From an uncultured Hyphomicrobiales bacterium (lineage in GTDB: Bacteria; Pseudomonadota; Alphaproteobacteria; Rhizobiales; Beijerinckiaceae), in the NCBI GenBank assembly GCA_903918155.1, contig CAIXDD010000512.1, positions 1-5,284 on the forward strand: a stretch of 5,284 nt of DNA. Reading direction: 5' to 3'. Below the pieces are notes generated by a model. It did not search any database and was not told the origin of the DNA. It was given only the letters and a program-made list of their open reading frames with translations. Within the stretch, counting starts at the first letter, position 1. Each line of letters begins with the position of its first letter. Shown in pieces: positions 1 through 5,284 of this stretch. The position numbers and the translations under genes were made by a program.

Positions 1-1051
1 AGCCGAACTTCTCGTCGCGGTTCCACGAGCCTCGACGGGCGATGAAGGCCACGTTCTGATAGGCCTTCGGGAACATGGGCCCCGTATAGAACTTGATGCC
101 TAGCCCCGCGGAATGCGGGCCCGTGAGCGCGGCCGGCATGACCACGCCCGCGCAAGCGTTCGGCTTGCGGATATCGGGATCGACGACGCCCTTCGCATGG
201 CAATAGGGGAAGCCGTAGAAGGCGCCCTCCTGTCCCCGCGCGACGCGGTTCAGCTCGTCCTGCGGCCCGTCATTGCCCGCCCAGTCGCGGCCATTGTCGG
301 TGAACCACAATTCCTTCGTGACGGGATGCCAATCGAAGCCGACGGTGTTGCGCACGCCGCGCGCGATGATCTCCATGCCGGTTCCGTCGGCGTTATAGCG
401 ACGGATCTGGCCGTGGACGCCGGGATTGATCTCGCAGATGTTGCAATTGGCGCCGACCTGCACATACATTTTTCCGTCGGGGCCGAAGTCCACATATTTC
501 CAATTGTGATGGATTTCGGGCGGCAGATTGAAGGCCTGCGTGAGATCGACGGGCTCGCCCGGATTATCCAGCTTCGACTCGATGTTATCGTAACGCAAAA
601 CCCGGTTGATCGCGAAGACATAGAGAGATCCGTTGCGATAGGCGAGGCCGTTGGGCTGGGTGAGCCCCTGCAACAGCGTCTTCACCTCGCGCTTGCCGTC
701 TTTCTCCACGATGGCGTAGACGCGACCGATGCCGCGCGTGCCCATGAACATCACGCCCTTGTCGCCCATCACCATGGTGCGGCCGCCCGCATGGCCATGC
801 GACCAGACTTCCGCCTTGAAGCCGGCGGGCAATTTGATCTTGTCGAGCGGCAGCTTCTCCAGCGGCGTGGCGATGGGCGGGGTGGGAAGCGAGCGCAGCG
901 TGGCGCTCTGATTGCTCTTCGTCGGATCCGACTTGTCGAGCAGGCTGCGCCCGGAGGGATCCTGCGCCGCCGCCGGCAGCGCGACGCCCAGCAGGACAGC
1001 CGAACAAAACGCCAATGAAACCGAAGCGCGCCTGCGTGTTGCATGTGCCAT
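1..1051 (-). CDS. PQQ-dependent sugar dehydrogenase (sorbosone/glucose dehydrogenase family), C-terminus cut by window edge
   Basis: This is an exported quinoprotein of the soluble glucose/sorbosone dehydrogenase beta-propeller family, which oxidises sugars or other polyols with PQQ in the periplasm. The frame is open from the ATG at 1051 to the left edge and gives 350 residues; family members are usually 400-450, so roughly the last blade is missing. Residues 1-29 form a signal peptide: an Arg-rich start (R6-R8), a hydrophobic core, and an AAA|QD cleavage site after A29. H182 (in IHHNWKYVDFGPDGKMY) lines up with the catalytic base His of soluble glucose dehydrogenase. R234-N235 (GVRNTVGF) matches the PQQ-contacting Arg-Asn, and DELNRV near 265-270 followed by FYGFP matches the late propeller motif. 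GGGAGA at 1059-1064, 7 nt before the ATG, supports the start. The mature part has four cysteines (C203, C206, C284, C300) that could form disulfides. The family call is firm; the substrate is unknown. It is transcribed divergently from the glutathione transferase gene. Confidence 0.9.
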   Translation of the reverse strand, partial: MAHATRRRASVSLAFCSAVLLGVALPAAAQDPSGRSLLDKSDPTKSNQSATLRSLPTPPIATPLEKLPLDKIKLPAGFKAEVWSHGHAGGRTMVMGDKGVMFMGTRGIGRVYAIVEKDGKREVKTLLQGLTQPNGLAYRNGSLYVFAINRVLRYDNIESKLDNPGEPVDLTQAFNLPPEIHHNWKYVDFGPDGKMYVQVGANCNICEINPGVHGQIRRYNADGTGMEIIARGVRNTVGFDWHPVTKELWFTDNGRDWAGNDGPQDELNRVARGQEGAFYGFPYCHAKGVVDPDIRKPNACAGVVMPAALTGPHSAGLGIKFYTGPMFPKAYQNVAFIARRGSWNRDEKFG

Positions 1052-1091
1052 GGACGTGTCTCCCGTTGTGGACTCTTGCGGTCCTGACGCG

Positions 1092-1120
1092 AGCATAACG
1101 CCGCGCGCGCAGGGGCGCAA
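1092..1120 (-). promoter_or_regulatory. Weak candidate sigma-70-like promoter for the PQQ dehydrogenase gene
   Basis: Read on the minus strand, TTGCGC (1115-1120) is followed after 17 bp by TATGCT (1092-1097). The -10 box matches 4 of 6 and the -35 box 3 of 6 consensus bases. Transcription would start near 1085, giving a leader of about 34 nt that includes the ribosome-binding site. The position and spacing are right but the match is modest for such GC-rich DNA, so this is only a candidate. Confidence 0.3.
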
Positions 1121-1157
1121 TCAAGGCCTGGCCGAAGCCGCAGCTTCCCGCGCCGTT

Positions 1158-1171
1158 CGCAAGACCTTGCG
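1158..1171. repeat. 6+6 bp inverted repeat in the divergent intergenic region, possible operator
   Basis: CGCAAG-AC-CTTGCG is a perfect 6-bp inverted repeat with a 2-bp spacer. The half-site CTTGCG occurs again in the same intergenic region at 1185-1190 and 1075-1080. It lies between the two divergent genes and outside both candidate promoter cores, as a binding site for a dimeric regulator might. No regulator gene is in the window, so the function is an inference. Confidence 0.35.
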
Positions 1172-1196
1172 TGCGCAGAGCTTGCTTGCGGATCTC

Positions 1197-1221
1197 GCCC
1201 GAGCGAGGCCTTGCCCGAGCG
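1197..1221. repeat. 9-bp direct repeat upstream of the glutathione transferase gene
   Basis: GCCCGAGCG occurs at 1197-1205 and again at 1213-1221, with starts 16 bp apart. The second copy overlaps the candidate -35 box of the plus-strand promoter (1211-1216). It could be a tandem regulator site, but short repeats of this composition also arise by chance in GC-rich DNA. Confidence 0.3.
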
Positions 1222-1239
1222 GGACTGGGGCCGCATGAT
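1211..1239 (+). promoter_or_regulatory. Weak candidate promoter for the glutathione transferase gene
   Basis: TTGCCC (1211-1216) and CATGAT (1234-1239) are separated by 17 bp, and each matches 4 of 6 bases of the sigma-70 consensus. Transcription would begin near 1246, leaving about 27 nt before the ATG at 1273. No better pair is visible in this intergenic region on the plus strand. Confidence 0.3.
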
Positions 1240-1272
1240 CGCGCCCTCGATTCCCAAAAAGGCTTGACCCGT

Positions 1273-1974
1273 ATGATCGACCTGCATTTCTGGCCGACTC
1301 CCAATGGACACAAGATCACGATCTTCCTTGAGGAGGCGAAGCTCGACTATCGTTTCTTTCCCGTCGACATCGGCAAGGGCGAGCAGTTCAAGCCGGACTT
1401 TCTGAAAATCGCGCCCAACAACCGCATGCCGGCCATCGTCGACCATGCGCCCAAAGACGGCGGCGCGCCGGTGAGCGTGTTCGAGAGCGGCGCCATTCTC
1501 GTCTATCTCGCCGAGAAGACGGGTCGGTTCCTGTCAACCGATCTGCGCGCGCGCATGAAGGCGCTCGAATGGCTGTTCTGGCAGATGGGCGGACTGGGCC
1601 CGATGGCGGGGCAGAACCATCATTTCTCGCAATATGCGCCGGAGAAAATCCCCTACGCCATCGACCGCTATGTGAAGGAGACCAATCGTCTCTATGGCGT
1701 GCTCGACCGCGCGCTGACGGGCCGGGACTGGATCGCGGACGATTATTCCATCGCCGACATGGCCTGCTATCCCTGGATCGTCCCGCATGAGCGCCAAGGC
1801 CAGAAGCTCGAAGATTTTCCGCATGTGAAACGCTGGTTCGCCGCCATGGCGGCGCGCCCGGCGGTCGTGGCGGCCTATGCCAAGGGCGAACCCATCCGCG
1901 CGAATCCGACCATGACGGACGAAGACAAGAAAGTGCTCTTCGGGCAGACGGCCGCCCATGTGAAGCGGGATTGA
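1273..1974 (+). CDS. yfcG: Nu-class glutathione S-transferase / disulfide-bond oxidoreductase, YfcG type
   Basis: This cytosolic thioredoxin-fold glutathione transferase resembles E. coli YfcG from its first residues (MIDLxFxPTPNGHKIT) through most of its length. Nu-class enzymes are weak transferases but reduce disulfides using bound glutathione without an active-site cysteine. T9 and N11, the residues known in YfcG to contact glutathione, are both present. The cis-proline loop is NNRMPAI (49-55), and ESG (71-73) binds the glutathione gamma-glutamyl end. GGLGPMAGQNHHF (106-118) is the signature shared by YfcG and YghU. The helical C-domain carries DYSIADMACYPW (157-168). The only cysteine is C165, which fits the cysteine-free mechanism. 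The ATG at 1273 is chosen because homology begins there, although the frame stays open upstream to 1171; AAAAAGG at 1256-1262 is a weak ribosome-binding site. The protein has 233 residues against about 215 in E. coli, the extra being a charged C-terminal tail. Confidence 0.93.
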   Translation: MIDLHFWPTPNGHKITIFLEEAKLDYRFFPVDIGKGEQFKPDFLKIAPNNRMPAIVDHAPKDGGAPVSVFESGAILVYLAEKTGRFLSTDLRARMKALEWLFWQMGGLGPMAGQNHHFSQYAPEKIPYAIDRYVKETNRLYGVLDRALTGRDWIADDYSIADMACYPWIVPHERQGQKLEDFPHVKRWFAAMAARPAVVAAYAKGEPIRANPTMTDEDKKVLFGQTAAHVKRD

Positions 1975-1994
1975 GCGCGCCGCCGGCGCAGCAG

Positions 1995-2024
1995 GCCGGG
2001 CGGGCGGGCCCGAATCCGCCCGGC
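1995..2024. terminator. Hairpin between convergent genes, probable shared bidirectional terminator
   Basis: GCCGGGCGG (1995-2003) and CCGCCCGGC (2016-2024) form a perfect 9-bp all-G/C stem around a 12-nt loop. A second register pairs 2001-2007 with 2016-2022. The structure lies between the stop of the glutathione transferase gene (1972-1974) and the stop of the convergent operon (2025-2027), so it can fold in both transcripts. There is no T-run on either side, so it may act as a transcript-end stabiliser or a non-canonical terminator. Confidence 0.5.
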
Positions 2025-2585
2025 TCACAGGCTCAGATAGCCCGACAAGAAGGCCAGTTCGAAGGCGCCCGCGCCGGCGCCGAGCAGAATGAAGGGATGC
2101 AGCTTGCGCCGCCACACAAGCAGCGCGGCGGAGCCGACGATGACGAGGCCGGTGAGCGGGTCGCCGCCGCTCAACTGGAACAGCGCCAGAACGCCCGCCA
2201 TGATGAGGCCCGCCGCAATGGGCGTGAGTCCGCGTTCGACCGCCGTATGCCAGGGCTTGCCCTTATGCGCCGACCAGATGCGCCCCACCGCGTAGCATAA
2301 GGCCGAAGACGGCAGATACAGCGCCAGCATGGCGACCAGAGCCCCGGCGAGGCCTGCGATCTTGAAGGCGATCATCGCGCCCAGAATCGAACTGGGGCCC
2401 GGCGTGAAACGGCAGATGGCGAAGAGATCGAGAAACTCACGCCCGGTGATCCATTGCCGCAGGTCCACGACTTCATATTGCAGCGGCGCATAGATCGCCG
2501 TCGCGCCGCCGATGGAGGCGATGGACAAGGGCGCGAGAATGATCGCGATCGAGACAAGCAGGCCAAGGGAGACCTCCTCACGCAT
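2025..2585 (-). CDS. chrA: Short CHR-domain chromate/anion transporter subunit, second half of a split ChrA
   Basis: This inner-membrane protein of 186 residues is a single CHR domain of the ChrA chromate transporter family. Single-domain CHR proteins usually occur as tandem gene pairs, and in Bacillus subtilis both partners are needed for chromate resistance. The domain opens with a hydrophobic segment (about 6-34) ending in a glycine motif (SIGGATA, 24-30). It continues with the conserved amphipathic stretch W45...REFLDLFAICRFTPGP (49-64), which carries the family PGP motif at 62-64. Further hydrophobic segments lie at about 72-101, 115-138, 143-158 and 165-182. The ATG at 2585 overlaps the stop of the upstream partner by 8 bp, and a G-rich ribosome-binding site (minus strand GGAGGGAGGG, 2591-2600) sits just before it. 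It is the last gene of the operon. The family is clear; the transported ion is not proven to be chromate. Confidence 0.88.
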   Translation of the reverse strand: MREEVSLGLLVSIAIILAPLSIASIGGATAIYAPLQYEVVDLRQWITGREFLDLFAICRFTPGPSSILGAMIAFKIAGLAGALVAMLALYLPSSALCYAVGRIWSAHKGKPWHTAVERGLTPIAAGLIMAGVLALFQLSGGDPLTGLVIVGSAALLVWRRKLHPFILLGAGAGAFELAFLSGYLSL

Positions 2586-3195
2586 CGTCGCCCTCCCTCC
2601 CGGCTGAAGCGCCCGTCGGCGTCTGGCCGCGCGGCCAGGCGATCAGCACGCTCAGCGGCGTGGCGACCGCGACCACCCAGACGAGCGGCCATTTCATCAC
2701 GCCGATGGCGACGAAAACCGCCGCCATCACCATGAGCGAGAGAAGCCCGAACCGCGCCGACGTCTTCACCGCCGAAACGCCCATGCGCAGCAACATGCCG
2801 ATCGCGGCCGCCGCCACGCCGGCCATGGCCGCATGCAGGGCCGGCACGCCGAGAATGGCCTTGTAGCTCGCCGCCGCCGCCAGCATCACGACAAAGGGGC
2901 CCGTCAGCATGCCCGTGAGCGCAACGACGGCGCCCGAGACCCCGAGCAGATGCCGCCCCACATAGACCGCCATATTGGTGGAGTTCACGCCCGGCAGAAC
3001 CTGCGACAGGGCCACGCCGGGCAAAAATTCCTCGTCCCGCATCCAGCGCCGTTTCACGACGATTTCGCGCTGGATCCAGGCGAGCAGCCCGCCGCCGAAA
3101 CTGAACAGGCCGATCCAGAAGAAGACATTGTAGAGCGCAAAATAATTGAGCGGCGCGGGAAGCTCGCGCGCCGCGCTGTCGTCCTGCGCGCTCAC
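2578..3195 (-). CDS. chrA: Short CHR-domain chromate/anion transporter subunit, first half of a split ChrA
   Basis: This is the second single-domain CHR membrane protein (205 residues) and the partner of the gene that follows it. A short polar N-terminus (1-15) leads into the first hydrophobic segment, ending in the classic FSFGGG motif (31-36). After it come RRWMRDEEFLPG (49-60), Q65 and PGVNSTNMAVYVG (68-80). In most CHR domains this last stretch begins PGP; here the second proline is a valine. Hydrophobic segments follow at about 83-110, 117-137, 150-167 and 169-187, then a polar tail. The start is a GTG at 3195 whose last two bases lie within the stop codon of the monooxygenase gene (GTGA, 4-bp overlap). 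The frame is open farther upstream, but that part would lie inside the monooxygenase gene and does not look like a CHR protein. The next in-frame ATG (residue 52) falls inside the conserved domain. Translation is therefore probably coupled. The ion is inferred from the family only. Confidence 0.87.
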   Translation of the reverse strand: MSAQDDSAARELPAPLNYFALYNVFFWIGLFSFGGGLLAWIQREIVVKRRWMRDEEFLPGVALSQVLPGVNSTNMAVYVGRHLLGVSGAVVALTGMLTGPFVVMLAAAASYKAILGVPALHAAMAGVAAAAIGMLLRMGVSAVKTSARFGLLSLMVMAAVFVAIGVMKWPLVWVVAVATPLSVLIAWPRGQTPTGASAGREGDDA

Positions 3196-4364
3196 TCGGC
3201 CGCCGCCTGCGCCTGCGCCTGCTCTTCGGCGCGCAAGGGCGCGATCACTTCGCGGGCGTAAAGCTCGATGTTCTTGCGCGTCAGCTCGGCGGGCAGGGTC
3301 GCGAATTGCAACATCGAGAGCACATAGCCGAAGCCCACCTCCTTCTGGAAATGTTTCAGCTTGTCGCGAATGGTGCGCGGGCTGCCGCACAGGAACATCC
3401 CGCTCGCCATCACCGCGTCGATGTCGCGCGCGCCGCCGCTGACCTGCGCCTTCGCGGCCATAACGCCCTGCATGGACTTGAGCGAGAGATAGCCCGGCGG
3501 CAGAAGCATTTCGAGCGGCATTTTGAGGAATTTCTGGAAGAAGTTCTCAATATGCGGCTTGGCCTCGCGATAGGCGATTTCGTCCGTTTCGGCGACATAG
3601 ATCGGCGTCGCCCAGCCGAGATTCTCAGGCCCCGCCCGCCAGCCCTGCCGCTCGGCGCTGTCCTGGTATTGCTTCATATATTTCTGAAGCGCGGCGATGG
3701 GCGAGAATGTCTGGAGATAGGTGTAGCGACGATCGGGATGGCTCGCCCATTCAATCGTCTCGGTGGAGCCTTGCGAGGGAATCCAGATCGGAGGATGCGG
3801 ATCCTGATAGGGGCGCGGCCAGAGATTCACATAATCGAAATTATAATGCTTGCCCTCGAAGGCGAAGGGGCCGGTGCGCGTCCACGCCTGAATGATGAGA
3901 TCATGCGCCTCATGGAAGCGTTCGTGCGAGAATGCGGGATTGGCGTTCCACGAATAATATTCGGCGCCGATGCCGCGCACGAAACCGGCGATGAAACGCC
4001 CGCCGGTGATATTGTCGAGGATGGCGAATTCCTCCGCCACGGTGATCGGATTGTTGACCAGCGGCAAGGCGCGGCCGAGCACCGCGATCTTCACGTTTTT
4101 GGTGCGCCGCGCCAGCGTGCCCGCCAGCACGCCCGGCTGCGGCATGAGCCCATAGGCGTTGGAATGATGCTCGTTCACGCAGACGCCGTCGAAGCCCAAA
4201 GCATCGCCCATCTCAAGCTCGTCGAGATAGCGATTGTAGAGCAGATGGCCCTTCTTGGGATCATAGAAGGAATTGGGGAGCGTGACCCAGGAGGAATCGT
4301 ATTTGTCGGCGGCCTCCAGATCGAGATCCGCATAGGGCATGAGGTGGAAGAGGTAATATTTCAT
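3192..4364 (-). CDS. Luciferase-like (LLM) class flavin-dependent monooxygenase/oxidoreductase
   Basis: This soluble TIM-barrel enzyme of the bacterial luciferase-like family (390 residues, a usual full length) uses reduced flavin and oxygen to oxygenate an organic substrate. The early barrel strand carries FDGVCVNEHHSN (58-69), typical of the group. The core follows: LPLVNNPITVAEEFAILD (100-117), then GGRFIAGFVRG (121-131), the family's glycine-rich flavin-site region. Later come PPIWIPSQGS (191-200) and MFLCGSPRTIRDKL (323-336), the C-terminal segment shared by these enzymes. The ATG at 4364 overlaps the hydrolase stop as ATGA and has AGGGAG at 4372-4377, 7 nt upstream. The C-terminus ends in a Gln-Ala repeat encoded by a hexamer repeat. 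No flavin reductase is visible in the window, so reduced flavin must come from elsewhere. Some relatives are type II Baeyer-Villiger monooxygenases, whose ester products a hydrolase could cleave; that role is an inference. Substrate unknown. Confidence 0.9.
   Translation of the reverse strand: MKYYLFHLMPYADLDLEAADKYDSSWVTLPNSFYDPKKGHLLYNRYLDELEMGDALGFDGVCVNEHHSNAYGLMPQPGVLAGTLARRTKNVKIAVLGRALPLVNNPITVAEEFAILDNITGGRFIAGFVRGIGAEYYSWNANPAFSHERFHEAHDLIIQAWTRTGPFAFEGKHYNFDYVNLWPRPYQDPHPPIWIPSQGSTETIEWASHPDRRYTYLQTFSPIAALQKYMKQYQDSAERQGWRAGPENLGWATPIYVAETDEIAYREAKPHIENFFQKFLKMPLEMLLPPGYLSLKSMQGVMAAKAQVSGGARDIDAVMASGMFLCGSPRTIRDKLKHFQKEVGFGYVLSMLQFATLPAELTRKNIELYAREVIAPLRAEEQAQAQAAAE
3205..3222. repeat. 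Three tandem copies of a hexamer (GCCTGC) in the monooxygenase 3' end
   Basis: GCCTGC is repeated exactly three times on the plus strand and encodes the Gln-Ala-Gln-Ala-Gln-Ala run (about residues 382-387) of the monooxygenase tail. Because the unit is 6 bp, slippage would change the tail length without shifting the frame. It lies about 10 bp before the overlapping start of the next gene. Confidence 0.6.
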
Positions 4365-5146
4365 GCGCGCGCTCCCTGCGAAAAGGCGATGATTTGCGCA
4401 ACGTAGTCGTCCGCCTTCTCCACATGGGGAAGGTGGCCGCATGCCTCGAACACATGCGTCCGCGCGTCCTTGATGCGCTGCGCGAAGGCCTGCGCATAGG
4501 CGACGGGGATGATCTTGTCCTCGCGTCCCCACAAGACAAGCGTCGGCGTCTCGATCCGGTGAATCCATTTCTGCAATTGCGGATCGTACAGGCGCGGGCT
4601 CCAGCCCAGTTTCGCCGTGGCGAAGCGGTTCTTCATCGCGATGTCGCGCTCCTCGTCGCTTTGCGGGGCGGCGAGCATTTTCTCCGCCAGCGCGCCGTCA
4701 TGCACGAGATTGCGCGTCAGCTCCTGCGCGTTCCACAGGAAGATATTGGCCTTGGGCGCGCCTTCGACGCGCAGGCCCGCAGCGCAGGCCAGAGCGAGCG
4801 CGCGCAGACGCCCCGGCGCGCGCAGCGCGGTCTCCGCGGCGATCCATCCGCCCAGCGACGTGCCCACCAGAGTCACGTCGCGCAGATCGAGCTTTTCGAG
4901 AAAGGCGGCGTAGAAATGTCCGAGGTCCTGCACATTGTCGAGCCAATCGGGCGAATCGGAGCGGCCGAAGCCGGGATGTTCCGGCGCGATCACGTCGAAA
5001 TGGGCCGCGAGCTTTTCCATGAAAGGCAGAAAGCGGCCGCCGCCATTGGCGCCATGCAGGAACACCAGCGGCGCGCCGGAGCCGCCGCGCACGACATTCA
5101 CCTGCGCGCCCTCGACGGTTTCAAAATACGTCTTTGGCTGAGCCAT
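4361..5146 (-). CDS. Alpha/beta-fold hydrolase, first gene of the operon
   Basis: This cytoplasmic serine hydrolase (261 residues) belongs to the alpha/beta-hydrolase group that includes meta-cleavage-product hydrolases and small esterases. The complete catalytic apparatus is visible. The oxyanion-hole motif is HGANGGG (31-37). The nucleophile elbow is GTSLGG, with S97 as nucleophile. The acid is D210 in LWGREDKIIP and the base H238 in CGHLPHVEK. APEHPGFGRSD (54-64) is the usual strand-4 region, and residues 125-195 form the cap. There is no signal peptide. The ATG at 5146 has a strong purine-rich ribosome-binding site (GGAGAGGAG, 5150-5158) very close upstream. Its stop overlaps the monooxygenase start by 4 bp, so the two enzymes are probably made together and act on the same pathway, for example hydrolysing an ester or lactone made by the monooxygenase. 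That step order is inferred, and a dehalogenase or C-C hydrolase role cannot be excluded. Confidence 0.92.
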   Translation of the reverse strand: MAQPKTYFETVEGAQVNVVRGGSGAPLVFLHGANGGGRFLPFMEKLAAHFDVIAPEHPGFGRSDSPDWLDNVQDLGHFYAAFLEKLDLRDVTLVGTSLGGWIAAETALRAPGRLRALALACAAGLRVEGAPKANIFLWNAQELTRNLVHDGALAEKMLAAPQSDEERDIAMKNRFATAKLGWSPRLYDPQLQKWIHRIETPTLVLWGREDKIIPVAYAQAFAQRIKDARTHVFEACGHLPHVEKADDYVAQIIAFSQGARA

Positions 5147-5233
5147 GCGCTCCTCTCCGCTTCCCCCATGTTACGCGCCCGGCGGCGGCGCGCCAGCGCG
5201 TTTTTTAGCCCCCGGCGCGCAGGCGCGCGGGCG

Positions 5234-5262
5234 TTGACGCTTGATTAGGCGAGGCTGATAAT
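5234..5262 (+). promoter_or_regulatory. Sigma-70-like promoter pointing rightward out of the window
   Basis: TTGACG (5234-5239) and GATAAT (5257-5262) are separated by exactly 17 bp, and each matches 5 of 6 consensus bases. It is the best promoter-like pair I can see in the window. Transcription would start near 5269 and run into a gene beyond the right edge, divergent from the hydrolase operon. An alternative reading uses the same bases as a gene start: the ATG at 5261 is preceded by AGGCGAGG (5247-5254) at a normal spacing and stays open for the 8 codons left. The window is too short to decide. Confidence 0.5.
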
Positions 5263-5284
5263 GCGCGCAAGAGGCGCCGCGGAA

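Larger units (their letters stand above)
2025..5146 (-). other. Four-gene operon with all junctions overlapping
   Basis: The order of transcription is hydrolase, LLM monooxygenase, CHR subunit 1, CHR subunit 2. The junctions are ATGA (4361-4364), GTGA (3192-3195) and ATGCGTGA (2578-2585), leaving no intergenic base. This implies one transcript and coupled translation. I could not find a convincing promoter upstream of 5146 on the minus strand; the best -10-like box, TAACAT at 5168-5173, has only a poor -35. Confidence 0.85.

Noticed and set aside
430..445. Possible c-type heme site in the PQQ dehydrogenase (CNIC at residues 203-206)
   Set aside because: A heme c site needs CxxCH; here the residue after the second Cys is Glu, so no heme attachment is expected.
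113..1018. A 301-residue plus-strand open frame opposite the PQQ dehydrogenase
   Set aside because: The minus-strand frame has a signal peptide, a ribosome-binding site and catalytic motifs. The plus-strand frame is its mirror, with no recognisable motif.
1134..1147. Small hairpin GAAGC-CGCA-GCTTC in the divergent intergenic region
   Set aside because: A 5-bp stem with a 4-nt loop is common by chance and has no T-run or clear position relative to either gene.
585..1446. Minus-strand open frames spanning the divergent intergenic region (585-1319 and 769-1446)
   Set aside because: They run out of frame through both the PQQ dehydrogenase and the antisense of the glutathione transferase, and their translations are Arg/Ala/Gly-rich without domains.
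3306..4406. A 366-residue plus-strand open frame opposite the LLM monooxygenase
   Set aside because: It is antisense to a clearly conserved enzyme, has low-complexity Arg/Ala/Ile/His-rich composition and shows no recognisable domain. Long antisense frames are expected in GC-rich genes.
5189..5206. CGCG-CCAG-CGCG followed by six T on the plus strand, resembling an intrinsic terminator
   Set aside because: The stem is only 4 bp, and no plus-strand gene ends upstream of it. It lies in the upstream region of the minus-strand operon and is most likely chance.
4394..5248. A 284-residue plus-strand open frame opposite the alpha/beta hydrolase
   Set aside because: It is antisense to a gene with a complete catalytic triad, is Arg/Ala/His-rich and has no motif of its own.

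Overview
This window is GC-rich DNA (by eye well above 60%), densely coding, with short intergenic gaps and strong third-position G/C bias. The proteins look like those of an alphaproteobacterium, probably in the Hyphomicrobiales/Rhizobiales range. That placement rests on overall character and on the kinds of genes present, not on a marker gene. I see no rRNA, tRNA, CRISPR array, insertion sequence, integrase or phage gene.

Layout from left to right. Positions 1-1051 (minus strand) hold the first 350 residues of an exported PQQ-dependent sugar (sorbosone/glucose-type) dehydrogenase; its C-terminus lies beyond the left edge. A 221-bp divergent intergenic region (1052-1272) follows, with weak candidate promoters in both directions, a 6+6 bp inverted repeat and a 9-bp direct repeat. 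Positions 1273-1974 (plus strand) encode a Nu-class glutathione S-transferase of the YfcG type. A hairpin at 1995-2024 sits exactly between its stop and the stop of the convergent gene cluster on the right.

Positions 2025-5146 (minus strand) form a tight four-gene operon, transcribed right to left: an alpha/beta hydrolase, a luciferase-like (LLM) flavin-dependent monooxygenase, and two short CHR-domain membrane proteins that together make a split ChrA-type chromate/anion transporter. All three junctions overlap (4, 4 and 8 bp), so the genes are almost certainly co-transcribed and translationally coupled. The remaining 138 bp on the right contain no complete gene but carry a good sigma-70-like promoter pointing out of the window.

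How the genes may work together: the hydrolase and the monooxygenase look like consecutive steps of an oxidative/hydrolytic conversion of an unknown small organic compound. The split CHR pair would move an anion, either chromate/sulfate-like or something linked to that chemistry. The coupling of an LLM monooxygenase and a hydrolase to a two-piece CHR transporter is the most interesting feature here. The substrate is not readable from sequence. The sugar dehydrogenase and the glutathione transferase look like independent, ordinary genes.
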